This document shows positions 1-6,319 of a stretch of 6,337 bases of DNA, in pieces. The position numbers and the translations under genes are program-made. The DNA lies in contig SKTG01000028.1 in assembly GCA_007118045.1 (NCBI GenBank), positions 1-6,337 on the forward strand, written 5' to 3'. Under the pieces are notes generated by a model. The model was not told the origin of the DNA. It made no database searches and saw nothing but the letters and a program-made list of their open reading frames with translations. Numbering within the stretch: the stretch's first letter is position 1; every line of letters starts with the position of its first letter. This DNA is from Nitriliruptoraceae bacterium (lineage in GTDB: Bacteria > Actinomycetota > Nitriliruptoria > Nitriliruptorales > Nitriliruptoraceae).

Positions 1-753
1 CAGGCCGAGGGCACCGACCAGGTCGCCGCCATCTTCGTCGAGCCGGTCCAGAACGCGGGCGGCTGCTTCACGCCGCCGGAGGGCTATCTGGAGGAGGTCC
101 GGCGCATCTGCGACGAGTACGGCATCCTCATGGTCTCCGACGAGGTGATCTGCGCCTTCGGTCGACTCGGTGAGTGGACGGGAGCGGAGAAGTTCGGCTA
201 CCTGCCGGACATCCTGACCTTCGCGAAGGGGGTCACCTCGGCGTACCAGCCGCTCGGGGGGTTGGGCTTCCGGCGGCACGTCGCCGACGTGCTGCGCGAG
301 GATCCGACCTCGATGTACCTGCACGGCTCGACGTGGGGCGGCCACCCGGTCGCCTCGGCGGTGGCGCTCGCCAACCTGGAGCTGTTCGAGGCCGAGGGCG
401 TCCTGGACAACGTGCGCGCCAACGGCGCGTGGTTCGGGGAGCAGCTGCACGAGCTGTACGCCAAGCATCACATCGTCGGTGACGTGCGTGGGGTCGGCTA
501 CTTCTGGGCGCTCGAGCTCGTCAAGGACCGCGAGCACAAGATCACCTTCGACGACGAGGAGTCCGAGCGGCTCCTGCGCGGCTTCCTGTCGGCACGTCTG
601 CTCGAGCTCGGCCTGATCTGTCGCGCCGACGACCGCGACGAGCCGGTGATCCAACTGTCGCCGCCCCTGGTCGCCGGCAGGCAGGAGCTCGGCGAGATCC
701 TCTCGGTCCTCGATCAGGTCCTCGGTGAGGCCACCGACCTGATGGAGGCGTGA
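1..753 (+). CDS. Class III PLP-dependent aminotransferase, omega-amine/putrescine:pyruvate type (5' end outside window)
   Basis: The frame is open from base 1 and ends at TGA 751-753, giving 250 residues. Class III enzymes are usually about 450 residues, so roughly 200 N-terminal residues lie upstream. Fold type I landmarks are visible in order. EPVQNAGG starts at fragment residue 14. SDEV has the cofactor-binding Asp at residue 47. TFAKG has the Schiff-base Lys at residue 76 (bases 226-228). HGSTWGGHP has the phosphate-contacting Thr at residue 111, and VGDVRGVGY lies near residue 160. The stretch DEVICAFGRLGEW, then PDILTFAKG and GGHPVASAV, recalls putrescine:pyruvate (SpuC-like) and other omega-amine:pyruvate aminotransferases, so pyruvate is the likely amino acceptor; this is from remembered family patterns, not a search. 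The usual Thr after FGR is Leu here. Alternatives are taurine:pyruvate or beta-alanine:pyruvate aminotransferase. The family is secure, the substrate is not. It lies one base ahead of ald, so the two are probably co-transcribed and translationally coupled. Confidence 0.93.
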   Translation, partial: QAEGTDQVAAIFVEPVQNAGGCFTPPEGYLEEVRRICDEYGILMVSDEVICAFGRLGEWTGAEKFGYLPDILTFAKGVTSAYQPLGGLGFRRHVADVLREDPTSMYLHGSTWGGHPVASAVALANLELFEAEGVLDNVRANGAWFGEQLHELYAKHHIVGDVRGVGYFWALELVKDREHKITFDDEESERLLRGFLSARLLELGLICRADDRDEPVIQLSPPLVAGRQELGEILSVLDQVLGEATDLMEA

Positions 754-754
754 G

Positions 755-1882
755 ATGAGCCAGCGGACGGTGACGATCGGCCTCCCGGCGGAGTCCAAGG
801 ACCGGGAGCGGCGGGTGGCGCTGACGCCGTCCGCCGTGCACACGCAGATCGAACGCGGGCACCACGTCCTGGTCGAAGCCGGCGCCGGCGACGGCGCGGG
901 CTTCCCCGATGAGGAGTACGCGTCCGCCGGCGCCGACGTGGTCGACGACGTCGAGGAGGTCTGGGGTTGCGACGTGGTCGTGAAGGTCAAGGAACCCCAG
1001 CCCAGTGAGCACCGGCACTTCCGGCCGGACCTGACGCTGTTCGCCTACCTGCACCTGGCGGCGGCACCGGAGCTGACCGACGCGCTGCTCGGGTCCGGGA
1101 TCCACGCCTACGCGTTCGAGACGCTCGAGGACCGGCACGGTCTGCCGCTCCTGGCGCCGATGTCGGAGATCGCGGGGCGTGCGGCGGCGATCCTCGGTGC
1201 CGCTCAGCTGTCCTCCGCACAGGGTGGTTCTGGCACCCTGATGGGCGGCGCCGCCGGGGTGCCGCCGGCCAAGGCGGTGGTGATCGGGATGGGGGTCGCC
1301 GGCACCATGGCCGCGCGCGGGCTCCGGGGGCTGGACGCTCACGTCACCGGTGTGGACATCGACCTCCAGCGGCTGTACGACCACCATGTCAACGGCACCG
1401 TGGACGCGACGCAGGTCAGCGAGACGACCCTGGTCGGCTCGCACGTCCAGGAAGCCGACCTGGTGATCGGGGCGGCGTTGGTGCCCGGGGCGCGGGCGCC
1501 GACGGTGGTCACCGAGGCGCAGATCGCCGCGATGCGTCCCGGGTCGGTGGTCGTGGACCTGGCGATCGACCAGGGCGGCTGCATCGAGACGGCGCGGCCG
1601 ACCTCCCTCTCGGAGCCGACCTACCTGGAGCATGGCGTGGTCCACTACTGCGTCACCAACGTCCCGGGTCAGTTCCCACGGACGGCGTCGGCCGCGCTGT
1701 CCGCCGCCGTCGCTCCCCGGCTGTTGCGCCTGGCCGACGACGTCGCCAGCGGACGGGCAGGGACCTCGGAGGAGTCCGCGATGCTGGCCGGCGCACGCAA
1801 CGTCGACGACGGAACGATCGTCCACTCGGCGGTCGCCGCGGCGCTCCCGGACCGGCCGACGCGGCTCCCCGAGGCCGGGTGA
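755..1882 (+). CDS. ald: NAD-dependent alanine dehydrogenase
   Basis: This 375-residue cytosolic enzyme interconverts L-alanine and pyruvate plus ammonium, using NAD(H). The length matches the family (about 370). The N-terminal AlaDH/PNT domain carries RRVALTP (Arg20), KVKEP (Lys79) and FAYLHLAA (His100). These correspond to the substrate-binding Arg, catalytic Lys and catalytic His known from Mycobacterium tuberculosis Ald. The Rossmann domain shows VIGMGVAGTMAA (GxGxxG at 178-183), with Asp201 at the end of the second strand, which fits NAD rather than NADP. IDQGG supplies the catalytic Asp272, and Asn302 sits 30 residues on, the same spacing as in the mycobacterial enzyme. No expected catalytic residue is missing. 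ATG 755 is supported by GGAGG at 744-748, six bases upstream. One base separates it from the preceding aminotransferase. In this setting it probably recycles alanine made by transamination. Lysine-type or transhydrogenase relatives are excluded by length and by the DQGG region. Confidence 0.96.
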   Translation: MSQRTVTIGLPAESKDRERRVALTPSAVHTQIERGHHVLVEAGAGDGAGFPDEEYASAGADVVDDVEEVWGCDVVVKVKEPQPSEHRHFRPDLTLFAYLHLAAAPELTDALLGSGIHAYAFETLEDRHGLPLLAPMSEIAGRAAAILGAAQLSSAQGGSGTLMGGAAGVPPAKAVVIGMGVAGTMAARGLRGLDAHVTGVDIDLQRLYDHHVNGTVDATQVSETTLVGSHVQEADLVIGAALVPGARAPTVVTEAQIAAMRPGSVVVDLAIDQGGCIETARPTSLSEPTYLEHGVVHYCVTNVPGQFPRTASAALSAAVAPRLLRLADDVASGRAGTSEESAMLAGARNVDDGTIVHSAVAAALPDRPTRLPEAG

Positions 1883-1886
1883 CCCG

Positions 1887-1894
1887 GGAGGTGA
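1887..1894 (+). promoter_or_regulatory. Ribosome binding site deciding the start of the second aminotransferase
   Basis: GGAGGTGA is an uninterrupted match to the classic anti-16S Shine-Dalgarno sequence. Its GGAGG core (1887-1891) lies five bases before GTG 1897. It lies downstream of the other candidate start, GTG 1879, and touches GTG 1891, so it can serve only 1897. Confidence 0.6.
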
Positions 1895-1896
1895 GG

Positions 1897-3192
1897 GTGG
1901 GAGTCCACGCACAGCTGTGGGAACGGCACCGGGCCGTCATGCCCGGGTGGCTCGCGCTCTACTACGACGAACCGATCGAACTGGTCTCCGGGGACGGACG
2001 TCGGGTCACGGATGCGCAGGGCCGGGTGTACCTCGACCTGTTCGGCGGGATCCTGACCACGATGACCGCGCACTCGCTGCCAGAGGTGGTCGCGGCCATC
2101 CAGGATCAGGCGGGGCGCATCCTCCACTCCTCCACGCTGTACCTGATCCGCGCTCAGGTCGAGCTCGCCGAGGAGATCGCCCGGCTCGCGCCGATGGACG
2201 ACGCGAAGGTGTTCCTCACGACGTCCGGGACGGAAGCGAACGAGGCGGCGCTGCTGCTCGCCACCACCGCGCGACGCTCGCACCAGGTCCTGGCCCTGCG
2301 CAACAGCTACCACGGGCGGTCCTTCGCGACGATGGCCGTGACGGGCAACCGCGGTTGGTCGGCCTCGGCGCTCTCGCCCCTCGACGTCAAGTACGTCCAT
2401 GGCGGCTACCCGTACCGTTCCCCGTTCGGACACCTGGATGACGACGCCTACATCGACGCCTGCGTGGACGATCTGCGGGACGTGATCGCGACCCAGACCG
2501 CCGGCGACGTCGCGTGCTTCATCGCCGAGCCGATCCAGGGCGTCGGTGGCTTCGCCGTACCTCCCGACGGTCTGTTCGCGGCGCTCGCGGAGGTCTGCGA
2601 CGAGCACGGGATCCTGTGGATCACCGACGAGGTGCAGACCGGGTGGGGCCGTACCGGCGAACACTTCTGGGGCATCGAGGCGCACGGCGTGACCCCGGAC
2701 GTGCTGACCTTCGCCAAGGGGCTCGGCAACGGCCTCTCCCTCGCCGGCGTGGTGGCCCCGGCATCTCTCATGGACGTCGTCGCCGCGAACTCGATCTCGA
2801 CCTTCGGTGGGAACCCGTTGTCGTGCGCCGGTGCGCTCGCCAACCTGCGGTACCTGCTCGAGCACGACCTGCAGTCCAACGCGAGCAGGATCGGCGAGCA
2901 GCTGCTCGCGGGACTGCGCGCCATCGCGGCCACCCTGCCGATGATCGGCGACGTCAGGGGCAAGGGCTTGATGATCGGTCTCGAGCTCGTCCGTCCCGGT
3001 ACCCGCGACCCCGACCCCGGCGCCGCGACCCGTGTCCTGGAGGCGGCCAGGGCCCGGGGGGTGCTTGTCGGCAAGGGGGGTCTTCACGGCAACGTCCTCA
3101 GGATCGCCCCACCGATGACGATCACGTCCGAGGAGGCCGAGGAAGCGCTGGAAGCCCTCGACGGGGCGCTGCGCGAGGTCGCGGGCTCATGA
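1897..3192 (+). CDS. Class III PLP-dependent aminotransferase (AGXT2 / GABA-aminotransferase-like)
   Basis: This complete 431-residue cytosolic enzyme is of fold type I. Motifs in order, numbered from GTG 1897, are: SGTEAN at 110-115 (phosphate cup); SYHGRS at 137-142, with Tyr138-His139 stacking on the cofactor ring; AEPIQGVGG from 210; TDEVQTGWGRTG with cofactor Asp244; TFAKG with Schiff-base Lys274; and STFGGNP with phosphate-contacting Thr302. The opening WERHRAVMPGW and YYDEPIELVSG resemble actinobacterial proteins annotated as aspartate aminotransferase family, near the AGXT2 and 4-aminobutyrate branch; this is recollection, not a search. Substrate is unresolved: GABA, beta-alanine, other omega-amino acids or alanine-glyoxylate are all possible. 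Start choice: GTG 1897 follows an excellent GGAGGTGA. The in-frame GTG 1879 would overlap the ald stop as GTGA, like other junctions here, but has only GAGG (1871-1874) four bases before it. The 3' end overlaps the potA ATG by four bases. Its DEVQTGWGRTG and GGNP motifs differ from the first aminotransferase, so it is not a recent duplicate. Confidence 0.93.
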   Translation: MGVHAQLWERHRAVMPGWLALYYDEPIELVSGDGRRVTDAQGRVYLDLFGGILTTMTAHSLPEVVAAIQDQAGRILHSSTLYLIRAQVELAEEIARLAPMDDAKVFLTTSGTEANEAALLLATTARRSHQVLALRNSYHGRSFATMAVTGNRGWSASALSPLDVKYVHGGYPYRSPFGHLDDDAYIDACVDDLRDVIATQTAGDVACFIAEPIQGVGGFAVPPDGLFAALAEVCDEHGILWITDEVQTGWGRTGEHFWGIEAHGVTPDVLTFAKGLGNGLSLAGVVAPASLMDVVAANSISTFGGNPLSCAGALANLRYLLEHDLQSNASRIGEQLLAGLRAIAATLPMIGDVRGKGLMIGLELVRPGTRDPDPGAATRVLEAARARGVLVGKGGLHGNVLRIAPPMTITSEEAEEALEALDGALREVAGS

Positions 3193-4388
3193 GCGGCCCC
3201 GCTCGGGCGCAGCGAACGGAGGGGAGGGCACAGGTGGGCGAGGTCTCCCTCGGCGACACCGCGGGGACGGCGCACCCGACCGTGGCGCCGGCCGGTACCC
3301 CGGCGGTGTCGATCGACGGCGTGACGAAGCGTTTCCCCGGCCCCAAAGGCGGCGAGGCGGTCACCGCGGTGGACCGTCTGTCGCTGGACATCGTCGACGG
3401 CGAGTTCTTCTCGCTGCTGGGACCCTCCGGTTGCGGCAAGACGACGACGCTCCGGATGATCGGCGGGTTCGAGTACCCGACGTCGGGCAGCATCCGCATC
3501 TTCGGCGACGAGGTCGGTCTGCTGCCGCCGAACCGGCGGCCGGTCAACACGGTGTTCCAGTCCTACGCCCTGTTCCCGCACATGACGGTGGAACGCAACA
3601 TCGCGTTCGGCCTGCAGATGCAGGACGTGGCCGACGACGAGGTACGGCGGCGGGTCGCGGAGGTGATCGAGCTGGTGCAGCTCGGTGGGCGCGAGACCCG
3701 CAAGCCCCGGCAGCTCTCCGGGGGTCAGCAGCAGCGGGTCGCGTTGGCCCGAGCCCTCGTGAACCACCCGAAGGTGCTCCTGCTCGACGAGCCGCTGGGG
3801 GCGCTCGATCTGAAGCTGCGCCAGGCCATGCAGCTCGAGCTCAAGCAGCTGCAGGAGCGGGTCGGGATCACGTTCATCTACGTCACCCACGATCAGGAGG
3901 AGGCCCTGACGATGTCCGACCGCATCGCGGTCATGGACGAGGGGGTGATGCTGCAGGTGGGAGCGCCCGAGGAGATCTACGACCGACCCCGCACACGGTT
4001 CGTCGCCGACTTCATCGGGGACACGAACCTGATGACGGCCACCGTGGTCGACGGCCGGTCCGTCGAGATCTCGGACGGCACGGTGCTCAGGGTGGCCAAC
4101 GACCGTGACGTCGGTACGGACGTGACCGTCGCCGTCCGGCCGGAGAAGCTCGGCCTGCGCCGACCCGACGGTGAGCGGGACACGAGCCTCGACGCCGTGC
4201 AGGGGCGGGTCGACCGGGTCACCTTCCTCGGGAACGCGATCGCCTACGAGGTGACGGCTCTGGCCGGCGATCCGCCGGTCCGGCTCCGTGTCCGGCAGGG
4301 CAACGCCCCCGGTGTCGAACACTTCGCCGCCGGGGAGGAGGTTCGGGTGCGCTGGGTCCCGCCCAGCGCGACGGTGTTGGAGGACTGA
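3189..4388 (+). CDS. potA: Polyamine-type ABC importer ATP-binding protein (PotA-like)
   Basis: This 399-residue protein is the cytosolic nucleotide-binding subunit that would power import through the two permeases encoded downstream. The ATPase domain begins near residue 40 (VSIDGVTKRF). It has Walker A GPSGCGKT at 78-85, Q-loop Gln124 in VFQSYALFPH, signature LSGGQ at 176-180, Walker B VLLLDEP with Asp200-Glu201, D-loop GALD at 204-207 and switch His234 (YVTHDQ). All are intact. A TOBE-type domain follows from about residue 310 to the end (AVRPEKLGL onward), as in PotA, FbpC and related importers. The family's length is typically 350-385, and the extra is a hydrophilic, probably disordered N-terminus of about 38 residues. 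ATG 3189 overlaps the previous stop as ATGA but has only GAGG ten bases upstream. GTG 3234 (residue 16) has GGAGG six bases upstream and may be the real or a second start. Substrate class is inferred from PotA-like sequence and the PotB/PotC neighbours; iron, thiamine or phosphonate importers are less likely alternatives. Confidence 0.93.
   Translation: MSGPARAQRTEGRAQVGEVSLGDTAGTAHPTVAPAGTPAVSIDGVTKRFPGPKGGEAVTAVDRLSLDIVDGEFFSLLGPSGCGKTTTLRMIGGFEYPTSGSIRIFGDEVGLLPPNRRPVNTVFQSYALFPHMTVERNIAFGLQMQDVADDEVRRRVAEVIELVQLGGRETRKPRQLSGGQQQRVALARALVNHPKVLLLDEPLGALDLKLRQAMQLELKQLQERVGITFIYVTHDQEEALTMSDRIAVMDEGVMLQVGAPEEIYDRPRTRFVADFIGDTNLMTATVVDGRSVEISDGTVLRVANDRDVGTDVTVAVRPEKLGLRRPDGERDTSLDAVQGRVDRVTFLGNAIAYEVTALAGDPPVRLRVRQGNAPGVEHFAAGEEVRVRWVPPSATVLED
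3218..3228 (+). promoter_or_regulatory. Strong internal Shine-Dalgarno sequence for an alternative potA start
   Basis: Two overlapping purine boxes, GGAGG at 3218-3222 and GGAGGG at 3223-3228, precede the in-frame GTG 3234 at ideal spacing (six bases from the second GGAGG). Starting there would remove 15 residues of low-complexity sequence and leave every ATPase motif intact. The site competes with the 4-base-overlap ATG at 3189. Confidence 0.5.
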
Positions 4389-4513
4389 GCGGCGGCGGCC
4401 CGGAGGGCCGGCGGTCTCGGAAGGTGGACTGAGCGGCGGCGGCCCGGAGGGCCGGCGGTCTCGGAAGGTGGACTGAGCGGCGGCGGCCCGGAGGGCCGGC
4501 GGGCTCGGAGAGA
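4382..4513 (+). repeat. Three tandem copies of a 44-base unit between potA and potB
   Basis: Copies lie at 4382-4425, 4426-4469 and 4470-4513. The first two are identical over all 44 bases. The third matches for the first 33 bases, differs at 4503 (T to G), then agrees again through 4509 before diverging into the potB ribosome binding site (AAGGA 4513-4517). Each copy starts with GGACTGA; in copy 1 this is the end of potA (the Asp codon and its TGA at 4386-4388). Because 44 is not a multiple of three and each unit holds a TGA, gain or loss of units would not change the PotA C-terminus. No protein-coding content is seen in the gap. The near identity suggests recent tandem duplication, possibly seeded by the short GGACTGA homology. 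Confidence 0.95.
4396..4498 (+). promoter_or_regulatory. Three identical GC-rich hairpins, one per repeat copy
   Basis: Each unit contains CGGCCC, loop GGA, GGGCCG: a 6-base-pair all-GC stem with a three-base loop. They lie at 4396-4410, 4440-4454 and 4484-4498, exactly 44 bases apart. No T-run follows any of them, so canonical intrinsic terminators are unlikely. In the potA-potB mRNA they could slow 3' exonucleases, attenuate read-through or separate translation of the ATPase from that of the permeases. The pairing is visible in the sequence; the role is inferred. Confidence 0.5.
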
Positions 4514-4526
4514 AGGATAGAGCGGC

Positions 4527-5447
4527 GTGGCGACGACCCTGCAGCCGGCTTCGCGCGACGGGGAGCGTCCGCCGCCGGCGCCGGACGAGCCCGGCCTGGA
4601 GGTCGACGCCGAGCGGGCGGAGTCGCGCCGGGGTCTGCTGATCGGACTGCCGAGCCTGGTCTATCTGATCGTGTTCTTCGCGGTACCGCTGGCGATCGTG
4701 TTCGTCTACTCGTTCGGGGCGCGCAGTCGAACGGGCCGCACCGTGCTCGGCGAGTGGACGCTGGACTCGTACGCGCGGTTGGCCAACCCGCTCGTGCTGG
4801 AGATCACGGCCCGGTCGCTCGGCTACGCCCTGCTCACCACCCTGATCTGCCTCGTGGTCGGCTACCCGTTCGCCTACTACCTCGCCACCCGCAGCGCGCG
4901 GGTGCGCGGAGCCCTGCTCGTGCTGGTGATGATCCCGTTCTGGTCGAACCTGCTGGTACGCACCTACGCGTGGCGGGTGCTGCTCGGTTCCGACGGGCCC
5001 TTCGTCCGCGCGTTGGAAGCGATGGGGCTCCCGACCGTGCAGCTGCTGTTCACACCGTTCGCGATCGTCCTCGGCCTGGTCTACGGCTTCCTGCCCTTCA
5101 TGATCCTGCCCCTGTACGCCGCGATCGAGCGCCTCGACTTCTCGCTCGTCGAGGCGGCGCGGGATCTGTACGCCGACGGATGGCAGGCCTTCCGGAAGGT
5201 CACCTGGCCGCTGTCTCGTCCCGGGGTCGTCGCCGGATCGATCCTGGTGTTCATCCCCTCGTTCGGGGCGTACGTCACTCCCGAGATCCTCGGTGGTTCG
5301 CGGACCACCATGCTGGGCAGCTACGTGGTGAGCCAGTTCCTCTCGGCGCGGGACCAGCCGTTCGGGGCGGCGCTGTCGATGGCGATCCTCGCGGTGATGC
5401 TGATCACCGCGATCGTGTACTTCCGTAGCGGCGGGAGGAACCTGTGA
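4527..5447 (+). CDS. potB: Polyamine-type ABC importer permease (PotB-like)
   Basis: This 306-residue integral membrane subunit forms half of the translocation channel. About six membrane segments are visible, near residues 37-62, 97-120, 128-150, 172-196, 233-253 and 281-298, as in PotB/PotC-type BPD permeases. The cytoplasmic EAA coupling loop, which docks on the ATPase, starts at residues 209-211 (EAARDLYADGW) and runs to TWPLSRPG near 226-233; Tyr215 stands where the consensus EAA-x3-G has Gly. The motif IPFWSNLLVRTYAWR at 136-150 is typical of PotB. A hydrophilic, proline- and glutamate-rich N-terminal tail of about 35 residues precedes the first membrane segment, and no cleavable signal peptide is seen. 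GTG 4527 is the chosen start, with AAGGA at 4513-4517 nine bases upstream. It follows the potA gap filled by the 44-base repeats, and it overlaps potC by four bases (GTGA). Substrate is not proven by sequence. Confidence 0.92.
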   Translation: MATTLQPASRDGERPPPAPDEPGLEVDAERAESRRGLLIGLPSLVYLIVFFAVPLAIVFVYSFGARSRTGRTVLGEWTLDSYARLANPLVLEITARSLGYALLTTLICLVVGYPFAYYLATRSARVRGALLVLVMIPFWSNLLVRTYAWRVLLGSDGPFVRALEAMGLPTVQLLFTPFAIVLGLVYGFLPFMILPLYAAIERLDFSLVEAARDLYADGWQAFRKVTWPLSRPGVVAGSILVFIPSFGAYVTPEILGGSRTTMLGSYVVSQFLSARDQPFGAALSMAILAVMLITAIVYFRSGGRNL

Positions 5448-6319
5448 GCGTCGTCGACGCGGGGGCCGGCGAGGCGGTCGCACAGGACTCCGTCGCGCGC
5501 CCACGGCGGCTCGTGGAACGTGTGCTCGCGGGCAACGCATGGCTGCTGTTCGCGTTCCTGTACCTGCCGATCCTGGTCCTGGCGGTCCTGTCGTTCAACG
5601 AGAACCGTGTCGTGGGTGTGTGGTCGGGCTTCACGCTGGACTGGTACCGGGCGATGTTCGCCGATGCCAACGTGATGGCGGCGTTACGCAACTCGCTGGT
5701 GGTGGCCGGCATCTCGACGGTGGTCTCGACGATCCTGGGCACGGCGGCGGGCCTGTCGATGGAACGGTTCCGCTACCGCGGCCAGCGCGTCTACGACGGG
5801 CTGCTGTACCTCCCGGTGATCATCCCGGACGTGACCATGGCGGTGATGTTGCTGCTGTTCTTCGTCCAGGCGTTCGACCTCGCGGGCGCGCTGCTCGGCG
5901 CGAGCCCCCGGTACGGCATCGGTACCATCTCCCTGTCCCACATCGCCTTCAACATCTCCTTCGTGGCCGTGGTCGTGCGAGCGCGCATCGCGGGGCTGGA
6001 CGGGGTGCTCGAGGAAGCGGCCGCCGATCTGTACGCGGGTCGCTTCCAGACGTTCCGACGGGTCACGCTGCCGCTCATCGCCCCGGGTGTGGCCGGGGGT
6101 GCGTTGTTGGCACTGACCCTGTCGCTGGACGATGTGGTCATCACCAGTTTCGTGGCCGGACCGGGTTCGACGACGCTCCCGGTCTACGTCTTCGGTCTCG
6201 TGCGTCGGGGAGTGACCCCGTTGATCAACGCCGTGTCGGTGCTGATGCTGGTCGCGTCCATGGTGCTGGTGCTCGTGTCGCTGCTGCTGTCGCGACGTCA
6301 GCAGGGGCGGACGGGGTGA
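5444..6319 (+). CDS. potC: Polyamine-type ABC importer permease (PotC-like)
   Basis: This 291-residue membrane subunit would pair with the PotB-like protein. About six hydrophobic segments are seen, near residues 32-52, 82-105, 117-145, 160-180, 212-236 and 260-283. The PotC-like features are FLYLPILVLAVLSFNENR at 38-55, YLPVIIPDV at 122-130, and LSLDDVVITSFVAGPG at 226-241, a stretch strongly conserved in PotC. The EAA loop starts at 191-193 (EAAADLYAG) and ends at TLPLIAPG; as in the partner permease, Tyr197 occupies the consensus Gly position. GTG 5444 overlaps the potB stop as GTGA, and GGAGG at 5434-5438 lies five bases upstream, so the start is well supported. Tight overlap implies coupled translation and equal subunit ratio. 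The gene ends 18 bases before the window edge. The expected PotD-type binding protein is not seen between the other subunits and could lie downstream. Confidence 0.93.
   Translation: MSVVDAGAGEAVAQDSVARPRRLVERVLAGNAWLLFAFLYLPILVLAVLSFNENRVVGVWSGFTLDWYRAMFADANVMAALRNSLVVAGISTVVSTILGTAAGLSMERFRYRGQRVYDGLLYLPVIIPDVTMAVMLLLFFVQAFDLAGALLGASPRYGIGTISLSHIAFNISFVAVVVRARIAGLDGVLEEAAADLYAGRFQTFRRVTLPLIAPGVAGGALLALTLSLDDVVITSFVAGPGSTTLPVYVFGLVRRGVTPLINAVSVLMLVASMVLVLVSLLLSRRQQGRTG

Noticed and set aside
1632..2441. Plus-strand open frames shifted against the real genes (also 2514-3188, 3431-4108 and 4754-5428)
   Set aside because: The translations are Arg/Ala/Gly-rich shadow sequence. Each overlaps a gene whose own frame shows conserved motifs. 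The 2514 frame only becomes meaningful at the potA start.
1..3192. The two aminotransferases as a recent tandem duplication
   Set aside because: They share only general class III motifs. The regions around the cofactor Asp, the Lys and the GG(H/N)P motif differ substantially, so they are old paralogues from different subfamilies.
4424..4432. Two-codon mini-frame GTG-GAC-TGA preceded by GGAAGG at the repeat boundary (also at 4468-4476)
   Set aside because: The purine run directly abuts and overlaps the GTG, leaving no spacing for initiation. It is most simply a by-product of duplicating the end of potA.
4396..4498. Intrinsic transcription terminator between potA and potB
   Set aside because: No T-run follows any hairpin, and termination here would cut the permeases off from their ATPase. 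No promoter-like sequence was recognised in the gap to restart transcription.
4382..4513. CRISPR array or mobile-element terminal repeats
   Set aside because: The units are directly adjacent with no variable spacers, and no cas, transposase or integrase gene is present. It is a simple tandem repeat.
3084..5540. Very long minus-strand open frame (818 codons), plus other long minus-strand frames at 542-1912 and 1669-3087
   Set aside because: They lie antisense to genes with complete catalytic motifs. Their translations are Arg/Gly/Pro/His-rich with no recognisable domain, as expected from stop-poor high-G+C DNA.
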